A stretch of 64,000 nucleotides of DNA from NCBI RefSeq assembly GCF_017696085.1, contig NZ_JAAORH010000001.1, forward strand, positions 839,855 to 903,854, in the 5' to 3' direction. Position numbers and translations under genes: made by a program. Of this stretch, positions 1-7,746 are shown in pieces (positions within the stretch are counted from its first letter, which is position 1; every line of letters starts with the position of its first letter). Origin of the DNA: Prochlorococcus marinus XMU1410. Lineage in GTDB: Bacteria > Cyanobacteriota > Cyanobacteriia > PCC-6307 > Cyanobiaceae. The notes beneath the pieces are model-generated. The model was not told where the DNA came from. It saw only the letters and a list, made by a program, of their open reading frames with translations, and ran no database searches.

Positions 1-86
1 TTAATGATGAAGTAACACTTAATTGGGAAGAAAAAAATACAATTAAAAGAAATAAACTTTTAAATATAATAAACGAAAGCTTTTAA
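1..86 (+). CDS. C-terminal tail of a gene cut by the window edge
   Basis: An open frame enters from the left edge (first full codon at position 3) and stops with TAA at 84-86. The 27 visible residues begin NDEVTLNW and end NESF. The DEVTLNW stretch vaguely recalls the last beta strand of ABC ATPase C-terminal domains, but that is too little to name a family. The stop shares bases with the stop of the convergent gene at 83-262. Confidence 0.45.
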   Translation, partial: NDEVTLNWEEKNTIKRNKLLNIINESF

Positions 87-262
87 AATTTACTGTTAAT
101 CGATTTTGACCATTCCTTGTGCTTATTATCTAGATCTGAGATTAACTGTTTTTGATAAGTAAATTTGAGTTGATTTTCGTTAAGTGATTTTTTTGTGATA
201 ATCATCTCTTTAGAGTAAAAATATGGAGTGTTAGAACTCCTAATTTTTTTTTTGACTTCCAT
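83..262 (-). CDS. hypothetical small basic protein, 59 aa
   Basis: ATG at 262, stop TAA at 85-83. The protein begins MEVKKKIRSSNTPYF and ends KHKEWSKSINSKF. It is lysine-rich and soluble-looking, with no membrane segment or signal peptide. I do not recognise a family. It converges on the gene entering from the left and the two stop codons overlap by two bases, which suggests both reading frames are real. Function unknown. Confidence 0.5.
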   Translation of the reverse strand: MEVKKKIRSSNTPYFYSKEMIITKKSLNENQLKFTYQKQLISDLDNKHKEWSKSINSKF

Positions 263-424
263 ATAATCAATTTATCTATTTTTTTTATATGACTTAAAAG
301 GTTATAGTCTCAATATTTTTATATTCTTTTTATATTTCCTTCATATGTGTTTTTAGCACGTTTGTAAAAAATATTAGTTTATTAAATAATAAAGGCTATA
401 TTTAAACAAAATATATGTTTTATC

Positions 425-598
425 ATGAATCTAAAGGAGAGAGGGATTACTGTTGGAGATTTACTAATATTACTAATAATAATAATCACTTCTACAATAC
501 TAATTAAATCATTTAACAAGGATAAGAAAACAACACTTAATTATAGTAATCAAGAGCAAGTTTCTTACAAGGAAAATTACTATCAAAAATTTATTTGA
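425..598 (+). CDS. small single-helix membrane protein, 57 aa
   Basis: ATG at 425 to TGA at 596-598. The protein has a short N-terminal head (MNLKERGITVGD), one clear hydrophobic helix (about residues 13-27, LLILLIIIITSTILI), then a hydrophilic Lys/Tyr/Gln-rich tail ending YYQKFI. This is the layout of the single-span microproteins common in picocyanobacteria. No family or function can be assigned. An AT-rich stretch of about 160 bases with no gene lies upstream. Confidence 0.6.
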   Translation: MNLKERGITVGDLLILLIIIITSTILIKSFNKDKKTTLNYSNQEQVSYKENYYQKFI

Positions 599-708
599 AT
601 AGCTTATATAAATTATTTATAAAACTCTTAATTAATTGAATTAACTAGTAAGTATCTCTTATGTAAATTTCAGGAATTAATGATTATCAAAAAATGAGTT
701 TATGTATT

Positions 709-885
709 TTAAATATTTTGATTAAATGATTTAGAACTTTCCCATTTCAAGTTATCCTTTAAATCATTGATATCATTTGATATTGAAACTAAATTAACCA
801 TTTGAAGAATTTGACTTTTATTTAGCCTATTAATAACAATAAGTTTATTAAGCATTTCTAAAACAGATTTATCATTAATATTCAT
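709..885 (-). CDS. hypothetical small protein, 58 aa
   Basis: ATG at 885 to TAA at 711-709. The protein starts MNINDKSVLEMLNKLIVIN and ends SKSFNQNI. Regular spacing of Leu/Ile with polar residues suggests mainly amphipathic helix. No motif, membrane segment or signal peptide is seen. The gene stands alone, with about 100 to 190 bases of very AT-rich sequence on each side. Function unknown; it could be a small regulator, but nothing in the sequence proves that. Confidence 0.5.
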   Translation of the reverse strand: MNINDKSVLEMLNKLIVINRLNKSQILQMVNLVSISNDINDLKDNLKWESSKSFNQNI

Positions 886-1072
886 TATTTGTATAAAAAG
901 CTATGATCCTTCAATTCAAATACTTTATATAATAACTTTAAAAATTTCATCATATTTTTTATGCTAAATATAAAAAATATTTATAAAATCGTCAAAAATA
1001 AAACTTTTACTTATATGAAAATATCTTAAGCTCAGTTTCTTATAAATTCGTTTATTGTAAAAAGAAAAAAAA

Positions 1073-1243
1073 ATGAAAAAAAACTCCAAGAAAGATTACC
1101 TTAATAGAGATGAAATTAATGAAATGATTGAATCAGCTTTAAGGAGACATAATAGAAGATCTACAATAATATCAAGCGTACTTGGCTGGATCTTAATTGG
1201 AGGTTATTCGTTTGGACTTTTTCAAGCAGTTCAAAATGTCTAA
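1073..1243 (+). CDS. small single-helix membrane protein, 56 aa
   Basis: ATG at 1073 to TAA at 1241-1243. A charged N-terminal half (MKKNSKKDYLNRDEINEMIE, then an arginine-rich RRHNRRS patch) is followed by one transmembrane helix at about residues 32-52 (STIISSVLGWILIGGYSFGL). The Arg patch before the helix predicts the N-terminus on the cytoplasmic side. The arrangement recalls small cyanobacterial membrane proteins of unknown role. It is followed by another small gene at 1307 on the same strand. Confidence 0.6.
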   Translation: MKKNSKKDYLNRDEINEMIESALRRHNRRSTIISSVLGWILIGGYSFGLFQAVQNV

Positions 1244-1306
1244 TTAATCTTTTCTTTAAATAAGAACTTCCTAAGTGATAAATTAATATAAGATTAATTA
1301 TTTTTT

Positions 1307-1528
1307 ATGAGGGAATATATTAAGGCAAATCTTACAGTGATAAGAAAATATTTAAAAAAACGAAAAAAGTATACATCAAAATTAAATAATGCTTCGATAA
1401 TGGAAGAATTCAAAGAATGGAGTAATGATCCATTACCTGAGACAGAATCAATATGGACTTTACCTGACTTAACGAGGAATGAAAGACTAAAAAATTTTTG
1501 TCGCTCAATTAAGAAGGAAATAAGATGA
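1307..1528 (+). CDS. hypothetical protein, 73 aa
   Basis: ATG at 1307. It is a hydrophilic, strongly basic protein (MREYIKANLTVIRKYLKKRKKY...), with an acidic middle (EEFKEWSNDPLPETESIW) and a basic end (SIKKEIR). It has no cysteines in a metal pattern, no membrane span and no signal peptide. It lies 64 bases after the preceding small membrane protein and could share its transcript. I do not recognise the family. Confidence 0.6.
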   Translation: MREYIKANLTVIRKYLKKRKKYTSKLNNASIMEEFKEWSNDPLPETESIWTLPDLTRNERLKNFCRSIKKEIR

Positions 1529-1532
1529 GTTT

Positions 1533-1691
1533 TTAACTACCTAGTTGTATATGATTTACCTTTAAGTAAAAATAACCGGCAAATCCAACTATATTCAAAA
1601 TTACAACAAAAATCCAAGCTCCAATTGGCTGATTAGAATCAAATTTTTTTATTTTAACTTTTTCCTTTAGTCTTTCAATATATTTAGCCAT
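1533..1691 (-). CDS. small single-helix membrane protein, 52 aa
   Basis: ATG at 1691 (MAKYIERLKEKVKIKKFD), stop TAA at 1535-1533. A basic amphipathic N-terminus is followed by one hydrophobic helix at about residues 22-44 (PIGAWIFVVILNIVGFAGYFYL) and a short tail. It converges with the gene ending at 1528, leaving four bases between them. Such single-span proteins in cyanobacteria are often subunits of thylakoid complexes, but there is no specific signature here. Confidence 0.6.
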   Translation of the reverse strand: MAKYIERLKEKVKIKKFDSNQPIGAWIFVVILNIVGFAGYFYLKVNHIQLGS

Positions 1692-1993
1692 AATTAAAAA
1701 TATTAAAAAGAATATTTCTAATTATAGAGAGTTAAATTTTAAGGAATCTTAAATAAAATAAAATTTCTTTTAATTCAAATTTTTATTGTCTAGCCTATTA
1801 ATGGGATATTTAATTAACTCCTTTTTGAGATTTTTTAAAAGTTTATTGTGATTCAAAATTGTAAATTTCCTAGTAAAGGAATAATGCCATTTCATTGAAT
1901 TAAAAAAAAACTTGCTAATTCATTATTAATAAAATTATAATACTAATTACGGTCAAACAGACCATACATAATTTAAATAAGGACAAATTTTTC
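1692..1993. other. intergenic region upstream of the peroxiredoxin gene
   Basis: About 300 AT-rich bases without a convincing gene. The right end carries the promoter-like elements listed separately. A 16-codon ORF from an ATG at 1801 exists but has no ribosome binding site and is not called. No hairpin with a T run was seen. Confidence 0.5.
1936..1963 (+). promoter_or_regulatory. putative promoter and short inverted repeat before the peroxiredoxin gene
   Basis: A perfect TATAAT lies at 1936-1941 and would place the transcript start near 1948. Just downstream GGTC (1951-1954) and GACC (1960-1963) form an inverted repeat around AAACA. It could be an operator or a small 5' UTR hairpin. No clear -35 box is seen, which is usual for this lineage. 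This is inference from sequence alone. Confidence 0.35.
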
Positions 1994-2578
1994 ATGAGCT
2001 TAAAAGTAGGCCAAGAAGCACCAGACTTTAGTGCTACAGCAGTATATGATCAAGAGTTTAAGGAGATTACACTTTCAGGTCTAAGAGGTAAATGGGTTGT
2101 TCTATTCTTTTATCCACTAGATTTTACATTTGTATGTCCAACTGAAATCACAGCATTTAGTGATAGATACCAAGATTTCTCGGCACTTAATACGGAAATA
2201 CTTGGTGTATCAGTTGATAGCAAACACTGTCATTTGGCTTGGATACAAACCCCAAGAAATGAAGGTGGTATAGGTGATATTAACTATCCGTTAGTTTCCG
2301 ACTTAAAAAGAGAAATTTGCCAGGCTTACAATGTTCTAAATGATGATGGGGAGGCTGATAGAGGTTTATTTCTTATCAATCCCGAAGGAGTAGTTATGCA
2401 TACGACTGTTAACAAGGCTCCTGTAGGTAGAAATGTTGATGAAACGCTAAGGATTCTTCAAGGCTATCAATACGTTGCGGCAAACCCCGATGAAGTATGT
2501 CCAGCAAACTGGACACCCGGGGAGAAAACAATGTTAGAAGACCCAAAAGGTAGTAAGGAATATTTTTCTGCGCTATAG
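1994..2578 (+). CDS. tpx: typical 2-Cys peroxiredoxin (thioredoxin peroxidase)
   Basis: A 194-residue AhpC/TSA-family peroxiredoxin that reduces hydrogen peroxide and organic peroxides using thioredoxin-type donors in the cytosol. The peroxidatic cysteine is Cys48 in FTFVCPTE and the resolving cysteine is Cys169 in EVCPANW, so this is the obligate-dimer 2-Cys type. Length is normal for the family. In phototrophs it protects against peroxide made by photosynthetic electron flow. The gene has its own promoter-like TATAAT and a strong terminator about 70 bases after its stop, so it is probably monocistronic. Confidence 0.95.
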   Translation: MSLKVGQEAPDFSATAVYDQEFKEITLSGLRGKWVVLFFYPLDFTFVCPTEITAFSDRYQDFSALNTEILGVSVDSKHCHLAWIQTPRNEGGIGDINYPLVSDLKREICQAYNVLNDDGEADRGLFLINPEGVVMHTTVNKAPVGRNVDETLRILQGYQYVAANPDEVCPANWTPGEKTMLEDPKGSKEYFSAL

Positions 2579-2593
2579 GAGAATTAGAAACAT

Positions 2594-3346
2594 TTAAGTA
2601 AGTAATGAGTAGTAAATAATTATAAAAAAATAAAAAATAAATATATTCAAAAAGGGGATAACATCCCCTTTTTGTGGTTTGGGCACGATCCAATCGCTCA
2701 AATTAGTTTTATATGATAAAAAGGACCATGTATAAAAAGAAATTTCTATTGCGACTAGGATAAAAAGATTAATTAAATTTAGGTCATTTAAGCCAAAATA
2801 TCTATAAATATGAAACTGATCATCAACACTAATATTAATAATTTGAAGATGCCAAAGATAGAGAGAAATCAAAATAAAATTTACCAATATTATTTTTTTT
2901 AAAAGAAACCTAGATTTCTTAAAAATTAATAGGATAGAAATTAAAAATATGAAAAAACATAACTGTGGAATATCCGTTTTTGGGACATTAATTCCTTCAA
3001 GAAATAAATTAATTATAAGATCAATATTTATATATATATAATCAGCTATTAAGAAAGAGAGAAATATTAAATTTATTGCTACTAAGAATAATAATCTTTT
3101 TCCTTTAATTATTTTTTTACTATGGATTTTATCCTTAGTAAAACTATAATCTGTATAGTTTTTTAAAGAGTTTATATACACCAAAGATGGACATATTGCT
3201 CCGCTCAAATAGTAAAGGATTAAATAAAAGGAAATATCATTAATATTGAGTGAATACAAATTAAACCATTGTTTTTGTACAAATGGAAGAATAAGTAAAC
3301 ATGAAAATGTAACTAATAACTTAGTTGTATTGTTTTTAATTATCAA
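2594..3346 (-). CDS. cyanobacterial multi-span membrane protein, unknown function
   Basis: A 250-aa protein made almost entirely of hydrophobic helices, with six to seven predicted spans starting near residue 9 (LLVTFSCLLILPFVQKQWF). Loops are short and positively charged (KKIIKGKR, IFKKSRFLLKK). No catalytic motif is visible. It follows the FtsH-like gene on the same strand, 32 bases downstream, so co-transcription is likely. Its last codons overlap the convergent terminator of the peroxiredoxin gene, which sits inside the frame around PQKGDVIPF. Function unknown. Confidence 0.75.
   Translation of the reverse strand: MIIKNNTTKLLVTFSCLLILPFVQKQWFNLYSLNINDISFYLILYYLSGAICPSLVYINSLKNYTDYSFTKDKIHSKKIIKGKRLLFLVAINLIFLSFLIADYIYINIDLIINLFLEGINVPKTDIPQLCFFIFLISILLIFKKSRFLLKKIILVNFILISLYLWHLQIINISVDDQFHIYRYFGLNDLNLINLFILVAIEISFYTWSFLSYKTNLSDWIVPKPQKGDVIPFLNIFIFYFFIIIYYSLLT
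2649..2673 (+). terminator. strong rho-independent terminator of the peroxiredoxin gene
   Basis: An 11-bp inverted repeat (arms 2649-2659 and 2663-2673: five A, four G, AT / AT, four C, five T) surrounds a three-base loop AAC. With the T run inside the 3' arm this is a strong terminator for plus-strand transcription. It lies within the 3' end of the minus-strand membrane protein gene. Confidence 0.8.
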
Positions 3347-3378
3347 GAAAATATTTTTTTTAATTTAAAGCAATTAAA

Positions 3379-5196
3379 TCAAACTTTCAACAATTTAGAA
3401 GTTGTTAATTTAAAAACTTTTTTATCTATAGTTTCTTGATTTAAAAGTATATCAACTAATTTATCTAGTAAGACTCTATTTTTTTTCAATATTTTTATTG
3501 AATTATTTAATGAAATTTTAGAAATATTTATGATTTCATTATCTATTCTAGAACTGGTATTTTCTGCTATGAGAGGCTTTCTTCTAAATAATCCATCTCC
3601 TAAATACATTTCATTATTATCAGAATCCATTGAAATTGGACCAATAATTGAAAATCCATATTTTGTTACCATTTCCCTTACGATTTTTGTCGCATAAGAG
3701 ATATCATTTATGGAGCATTGTGTAATTTCACCTTCACCAAAAACAATCGTTTCTGCTGCTCTTCCAGCTAGAGCAATTTCAATTTTTGAAAATAACAATT
3801 TTTTTGAAATCAATCCACTAGAAATTACATCTTCGTCAGGGCATATTTTTGTATATCCTCCTATAGATCCAGATCTAGGTAAAATCGTAATTTTATCAAC
3901 TGATTCAATTCCATTTCTCACAGCAGATACAATTGCTCTACCTACTTCGTTATAAGCAATAATTTTTTTCATATTAGGAGAAGTTATTAATGAGCTTCTC
4001 AGGCCAATGGTAATTTTATCAAGAGCATTTTCTATATGAAGATCATTGATTAATTTAGATTCATCTCTAGCACAGTGAATAGCACTCTCGTTCATCAAGT
4101 TTGCAAGATCTGCTCCCGAAAATCCGACTGTTCTAGAAGCCCAATATCCTAAGTCAACCTCACTTGAAAGTGGTTTGGAAAGTGAGTGAACTGAAAGAAT
4201 TTTTTTTCTTCCATCTAAATCTGGAAGCATTACTTCAATTTTCCTATCAAATCTACCTGGTCTTAATAATGCTGCATCCAAAATATCTGGTCTATTTGTT
4301 GCTGCTAAAACAATAATCCCAGAATTATCAGCAAAACCATCTAATTCAGTTAAAAGCTGATTAAGGGTTTGTTCTCTTTCATCATTTCCACCTCCGATCC
4401 CAGACCCTCTTTGCCTACCAATGGAATCAATTTCATCAATAAAAATTATACAAGGAGATTTTTCCTTAGCCTTAGAGAACAGATCACGAACCCGGCTTGC
4501 TCCAACACCAACAAAAAGTTCTACAAACTCTGAAGCCGATATTGAGAGAAAAGGTACTCCTGATTCACCAGCAATTGCTTTAGCTAATAATGTTTTTCCT
4601 GTCCCTGGGGGGCCTATTAGAAGAACTCCCTTAGGAACTTTCGCTCCAAGATTTTCAAATTTCTTTGGTTCTTTCAAAAATGTTATTACCTCTTTTAATT
4701 CCTCTGCGGCTTCAGGGACGCCAGCTACATCATCGAATCTCGTTTCTACATCATCAATAGTTACAAATTTAGATTGATTTTTGGTAAAACCAAAAGCTCT
4801 GGAGGCCAATTTTGATGTACTCCTCAAGATTAAGACTATAGCTAATATGAAAATTAGGAAAAGACTTATTGAAGAGAATGAATTAGCAGCTGAGGCTTCT
4901 TTTCTACTATTGTTAATAGTTAGGTCTACCTTATTTTCAGTAGCCTTTTCTAGGATTAATTGATCGTTGTAAAGGATAGGTATTTTAAATTTATCTCCAT
5001 TTTTATACAGAACATCAATTTCTCTCTGCCTTGGATAGAAAAATATTGATTCTATTTTCCCCGTCTCTATATCTTCTAGAAGATCCGAATAACTTGATTT
5101 AGAATCTGAATATGAGAATTTTGATCTAAACACTAATCTATATAAGTGATTAATAAAGCATATATGCTTATTTAAAAAATTGACGTATATAAACAA
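3379..5196 (-). CDS. FtsH-family AAA+ protein with degenerate zinc-protease motif
   Basis: A 605-aa FtsH homologue. It has an N-terminal extracytoplasmic-type region ([12 protein letters not shown], about 35-45), one clear membrane helix (about 108-125), then an intact AAA+ ATPase: Walker A GPPGTGKT at 195-202, Walker B IIFIDE at 250-255, second region of homology ending [10 protein letters not shown] near 310-319. The C-terminal M41 domain is present, but the HEXXH zinc motif reads NEVGR at 416-420 (normally HEVGH), so both zinc histidines are lost; the third ligand Asp (about 498) and the catalytic Glu remain. It should unfold or chaperone proteins without metalloprotease cleavage, like chloroplast FtsHi. 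The start is a TTG; a GTG 21 codons later is possible. A first membrane helix is weak or absent. Confidence 0.9.
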   Translation of the reverse strand: MFIYVNFLNKHICFINHLYRLVFRSKFSYSDSKSSYSDLLEDIETGKIESIFFYPRQREIDVLYKNGDKFKIPILYNDQLILEKATENKVDLTINNSRKEASAANSFSSISLFLIFILAIVLILRSTSKLASRAFGFTKNQSKFVTIDDVETRFDDVAGVPEAAEELKEVITFLKEPKKFENLGAKVPKGVLLIGPPGTGKTLLAKAIAGESGVPFLSISASEFVELFVGVGASRVRDLFSKAKEKSPCIIFIDEIDSIGRQRGSGIGGGNDEREQTLNQLLTELDGFADNSGIIVLAATNRPDILDAALLRPGRFDRKIEVMLPDLDGRKKILSVHSLSKPLSSEVDLGYWASRTVGFSGADLANLMNESAIHCARDESKLINDLHIENALDKITIGLRSSLITSPNMKKIIAYNEVGRAIVSAVRNGIESVDKITILPRSGSIGGYTKICPDEDVISSGLISKKLLFSKIEIALAGRAAETIVFGEGEITQCSINDISYATKIVREMVTKYGFSIIGPISMDSDNNEMYLGDGLFRRKPLIAENTSSRIDNEIINISKISLNNSIKILKKNRVLLDKLVDILLNQETIDKKVFKLTTSKLLKV

Positions 5197-5264
5197 AATA
5201 TACTCAAAAGTTTTGGAGATAACCAGTTAAAGGTTATATTATTATATGGAAATAAAGAAACAGA

Positions 5265-5438
5265 ATGGCTGTACCAAAGAAGAAAAAATCAAAGAGCAAA
5301 AGGAACCAAAGGCACGCTGTTTGGAAAGGAAAAGCAGCAATAGCAGCTCAAAAAGCTATATCTTTAGGTAAATCAGTTTTAACTGGGAAAGCTCAAGGAT
5401 TTGTTTATCCTATTGAGGAAGAAGAAGAAGAAGAGTAG
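5265..5438 (+). CDS. rpmF: 50S ribosomal protein L32
   Basis: A 57-aa protein starting [20 protein letters not shown], the classic bL32 N-terminus, followed by [21 protein letters not shown]. The C-terminus ends in a run of seven glutamates. The usual bL32 zinc CxxC pair is absent, as in many cyanobacterial L32 proteins. It is divergent from the FtsH-like gene (68 bases between starts, shared promoter region) and converges with the Ycf20 gene three bases beyond its stop. Confidence 0.93.
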   Translation: MAVPKKKKSKSKRNQRHAVWKGKAAIAAQKAISLGKSVLTGKAQGFVYPIEEEEEEE

Positions 5439-5441
5439 CTT

Positions 5442-5768
5442 TTAAGATCCTAATTTAAATGCTTCAAGTATAACGGCATAAATTGCACCAATTCTTAATT
5501 TATCAACTACGGTCCATAGATAATAAAACTTTGAACTTGCGGCAGGTTTAATTCTTATAATGATTTCAATAAAAATAATGATTATTGGGACCATTATTAA
5601 CTCATTTTTACCTTCAGATATAAATTTTGTAATAAAATTTGCGAACAAAAAATAACCTGTCAAAACAGAAATTAGACCAATAGATTTTGTTCTCCAAGTA
5701 TCACTTAGAAAACCAAAAAATAAATTATTTAACTGGTAGGTAATTCTTGAAAAATTAGTTTTTTGCAT
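5442..5768 (-). CDS. ycf20: Ycf20-like protein (DUF565)
   Basis: 108 aa. The pattern matches the Ycf20/DUF565 family of cyanobacteria and plastids: an N-terminal helix (RITYQLNNLFFGFLSDTWR), two to three hydrophobic segments (GLISVLTGYFLFANFI; LIMVPIIIIFIEIII), and the signature end of the type LRIGAIYAVILEAFKLGS. Ycf20 is membrane-located; a plant/algal member has been tied to non-photochemical quenching, but its biochemistry is unsettled. Its start overlaps the 3' end of the upstream HAD gene by 14 bases, so the two are probably translated from one mRNA. Confidence 0.8.
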   Translation of the reverse strand: MQKTNFSRITYQLNNLFFGFLSDTWRTKSIGLISVLTGYFLFANFITKFISEGKNELIMVPIIIIFIEIIIRIKPAASSKFYYLWTVVDKLRIGAIYAVILEAFKLGS

Positions 5769-6519
5769 TATTAAAAGACACTAAATAATCACTTAGAAAG
5801 TTATAGTCAATGTATGATTTTTTTAGTTTAGGGCCTTTAATTACATTTGCCACATTATTTTGATCACCAAGACTGTCTAAAATACAATCTAATTTAATAT
5901 TTTCCTCAAGAACAATTGGGATATTTGAAGGGACAAAAATTGTAGGCAAGTTAGCTGCCAAGGAAGATTTCAATCCTGGATTGGAGTCTTCAAAAACAAT
6001 TGAGTTGTTTTTGTTTATACCACTTAATTGAATTGCCTTTAAATATGGTGATGGATTTGGTTTCTTTAATTCAACGTCTTCACTTGAAATAATGAACTCA
6101 AAAGGGTTGAAGCCATTAAAAAGATATTCAACAAGTAGATTGACTTGAATTCTTGAACTTGAAGTAACAATAAATTGTCTTACTTTTTTTTTATGTAATT
6201 CATTTATTAATCTAAAAACACCAGTTTTTAAACTAACGCATTTTTTTTTTATAATTTCTAAATAATGAAACTGCTTTGTATCATGAATTTTGAGAATTAA
6301 ATCTTCTGAGAAATCATAATTATTAGATTTAGCGTAATAAGCAATCCTATTTTTGCCTCCATTAATCTTCAGAAGTTTTATGTATGTATTAGTATCCCAA
6401 TTCCAATCAATCCCAAGGTCATTAAAAGCATGATTAAAAGCAGGTAAATGAGCCTCTAATTCAGTATTTGCAATGGTACCATCTAAATCCCAATAAACAC
6501 CTTCCAGATAAGTCACCAA
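5755..6519 (-). CDS. HAD-superfamily hydrolase, CbbY/phosphoglucomutase-like
   Basis: A 254-aa cytosolic HAD hydrolase with a helical cap domain. Motif I is DLDGTIANTE (residues 8-17, nucleophile Asp and acid/base Asp present). Motif II is the VTSSS stretch, motif III the Lys of LKKPNPSPYLKA, and motif IV FEDSNPGL. These fit subfamily IA phosphatases related to CbbY (xylulose-1,5-bisphosphate phosphatase) and beta-phosphoglucomutase; the exact substrate cannot be read from sequence. It is followed by the overlapping ycf20 gene. Confidence 0.8.
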   Translation of the reverse strand: MVTYLEGVYWDLDGTIANTELEAHLPAFNHAFNDLGIDWNWDTNTYIKLLKINGGKNRIAYYAKSNNYDFSEDLILKIHDTKQFHYLEIIKKKCVSLKTGVFRLINELHKKKVRQFIVTSSSRIQVNLLVEYLFNGFNPFEFIISSEDVELKKPNPSPYLKAIQLSGINKNNSIVFEDSNPGLKSSLAANLPTIFVPSNIPIVLEENIKLDCILDSLGDQNNVANVIKGPKLKKSYIDYNFLSDYLVSFNNAKN

Positions 6520-6531
6520 AAAGAATTTCTT

Positions 6532-6609
6532 TTATTTACGGTAAAATACAAGAGCAATTATTGCTGGTCCTGCTAACGCAACTACAGCCAAAGGAATAAG
6601 TGTTGCCAT
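6532..6609 (-). CDS. psb30: photosystem II protein Psb30 (Ycf12), 25 aa
   Basis: A 25-aa single-helix peptide (MATLIPLAVVALAGPAIIAL, then VFYRK), ATG at 6609, TAA at 6534-6532. The LAGPxII core and terminal YR-type end match Psb30/Ycf12, a small peripheral photosystem II subunit next to PsbJ/PsbE. The family is otherwise about 33 aa, so this one has a short N-terminus. It is divergent from the YkgJ-type gene. An alternative is another small thylakoid subunit. Confidence 0.65.
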   Translation of the reverse strand: MATLIPLAVVALAGPAIIALVFYRK

Positions 6610-6691
6610 GATTAATGAATATATTTTGTGATACTATTTTTACAAATAAATGACGAAACTGTACCGATACGTTACAAGATTGAATTAAATT

Positions 6692-7039
6692 ATGAAATCA
6701 TGGACATGTATAGAAAATTGTGGAGCTTGTTGTAAATTCGACTTGAACGAAAGAAGCGATTTGGCTAACAAACTTAACAAAGAAGATATAGCTTTGATAA
6801 ATTCGATGACAGATAAAGACGGTTGGTGTAAAAACCTGGACAGAGAAAATAAAAAATGCTTAATTTATGAAACCAGACCACATTTTTGCAGGGTAAGTGA
6901 ATTTTCAACTTCATTTAAAGGATATTTGAAATCTGGTGATAAATTTTTAATAGATTGCTGCAAACAACATATTTCATCAAATTATGGATGCCAAAGTAAA
7001 GAGATGAAAACTTTTAGAATTGCTGTTTCAGGAAAATGA
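6692..7039 (+). CDS. YkgJ-family cysteine cluster protein
   Basis: A 115-aa protein carrying the Cys pattern of the YkgJ/UPF0153 metal-binding family: CIENCGACCKFD near residues 5-16, then WCKN, CLIYETRPHFCR, and a C-terminal CCKQH plus a further Cys. The eight or so conserved cysteines are expected to bind zinc or an iron-sulfur cluster. The role is not established. Its TGA overlaps the ATG of the next gene by four bases, so it is translationally coupled to the two transporter halves. Confidence 0.8.
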   Translation: MKSWTCIENCGACCKFDLNERSDLANKLNKEDIALINSMTDKDGWCKNLDRENKKCLIYETRPHFCRVSEFSTSFKGYLKSGDKFLIDCCKQHISSNYGCQSKEMKTFRIAVSGK

Positions 7040-7362
7040 ATAATAAATTAGAAAAAAAAGAAAACAATCTAGAAAAAAGTTTTTTTTCAATATTTATAAC
7101 GACTTTTACAACAATTTTTATTGCTGAACTTGGCGATAAAACTCAGATAGCCACATTAATGCTTTCTGCTGAATCAGGCAGGCCAATAATTGTTTTTCTT
7201 GGAAGTTCTCTAGCATTAATAAGCTCTAGCATAGTAGGAGTTCTAATTGGTAAATGGGTATCAAAAAAAATATCTCCTAGCAAATTTGCTTTATCTACTG
7301 GTACTTTAATGATATTGGTAAGTATATTTTTAGCTTATGAAACATTCAAAAATTATTTATAA
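7036..7362 (+). CDS. GDT1/UPF0016 (TMEM165-like) cation transporter, half-size subunit 1
   Basis: 108 aa with three hydrophobic segments and one copy of the family motif, ELGDKTQ (about residues 34-40). GDT1/Mnx proteins export Mn2+ (and Ca2+) with proton exchange and normally carry two such motifs in a protein of about 200 aa. Here each half is its own gene, this one followed directly by the second half. The cyanobacterial relative Mnx moves Mn2+ across the thylakoid membrane for photosystem II. The N-terminal 20 residues are charged (MNNKLEKKENNLEKS). Confidence 0.85.
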   Translation: MNNKLEKKENNLEKSFFSIFITTFTTIFIAELGDKTQIATLMLSAESGRPIIVFLGSSLALISSSIVGVLIGKWVSKKISPSKFALSTGTLMILVSIFLAYETFKNYL

Positions 7363-7674
7363 ATGGTTTTAAGTTTATTACTATCAACATTTCTAACCGT
7401 TTTCATAGCTGAATTAGGTGACAAAACTCAACTAGCTACTTTAACTATAAGTGGCACTTCAAATAAACCATTAGCAGTTTTTCTAGGATCTTCTTCAGCA
7501 CTTGTTTTTGCAAGTTTTCTAGGAGCTTTAACAGGTGGTTCTATTTCAAGTTTTTTACCCGAAGTAGTTCTTAAGTCAATAGCCTCCATAACATTTTTCA
7601 TCATTGGTATAAGGCTTTTTATCAACTCTTTTACCATCGAACAAGAAGAAAAAGAAGAGAAAGAAAATAATTAG
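7363..7674 (+). CDS. GDT1/UPF0016 (TMEM165-like) cation transporter, half-size subunit 2
   Basis: 103 aa with three hydrophobic segments and the motif ELGDKTQ at about residues 16-22. It starts directly after the stop codon of the first half (TAA then ATG), so equal translation is likely. The two halves probably assemble as a heterodimer to rebuild the pseudo-symmetric two-motif transporter. The tail is acidic (EQEEKEEKENN). Mn2+ export is inferred from the family, not shown by the sequence. Confidence 0.85.
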   Translation: MVLSLLLSTFLTVFIAELGDKTQLATLTISGTSNKPLAVFLGSSSALVFASFLGALTGGSISSFLPEVVLKSIASITFFIIGIRLFINSFTIEQEEKEEKENN

Positions 7675-7746
7675 TTTTAAGCTTGGATAATAAAGTGTAA
7701 TAATGAAGTGTATACCTAATAATTAATTTATAATTTCATTTAGATT

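Noticed and set aside
1801..1851. 16-codon ORF starting MGYLINSF
   Set aside because: No ribosome binding site and too short to support; possible by chance in AT-rich DNA.
2409..2693. 94-aa minus-strand ORF
   Set aside because: Overlaps the peroxiredoxin coding sequence and the membrane-protein end in another frame; it is a shadow.
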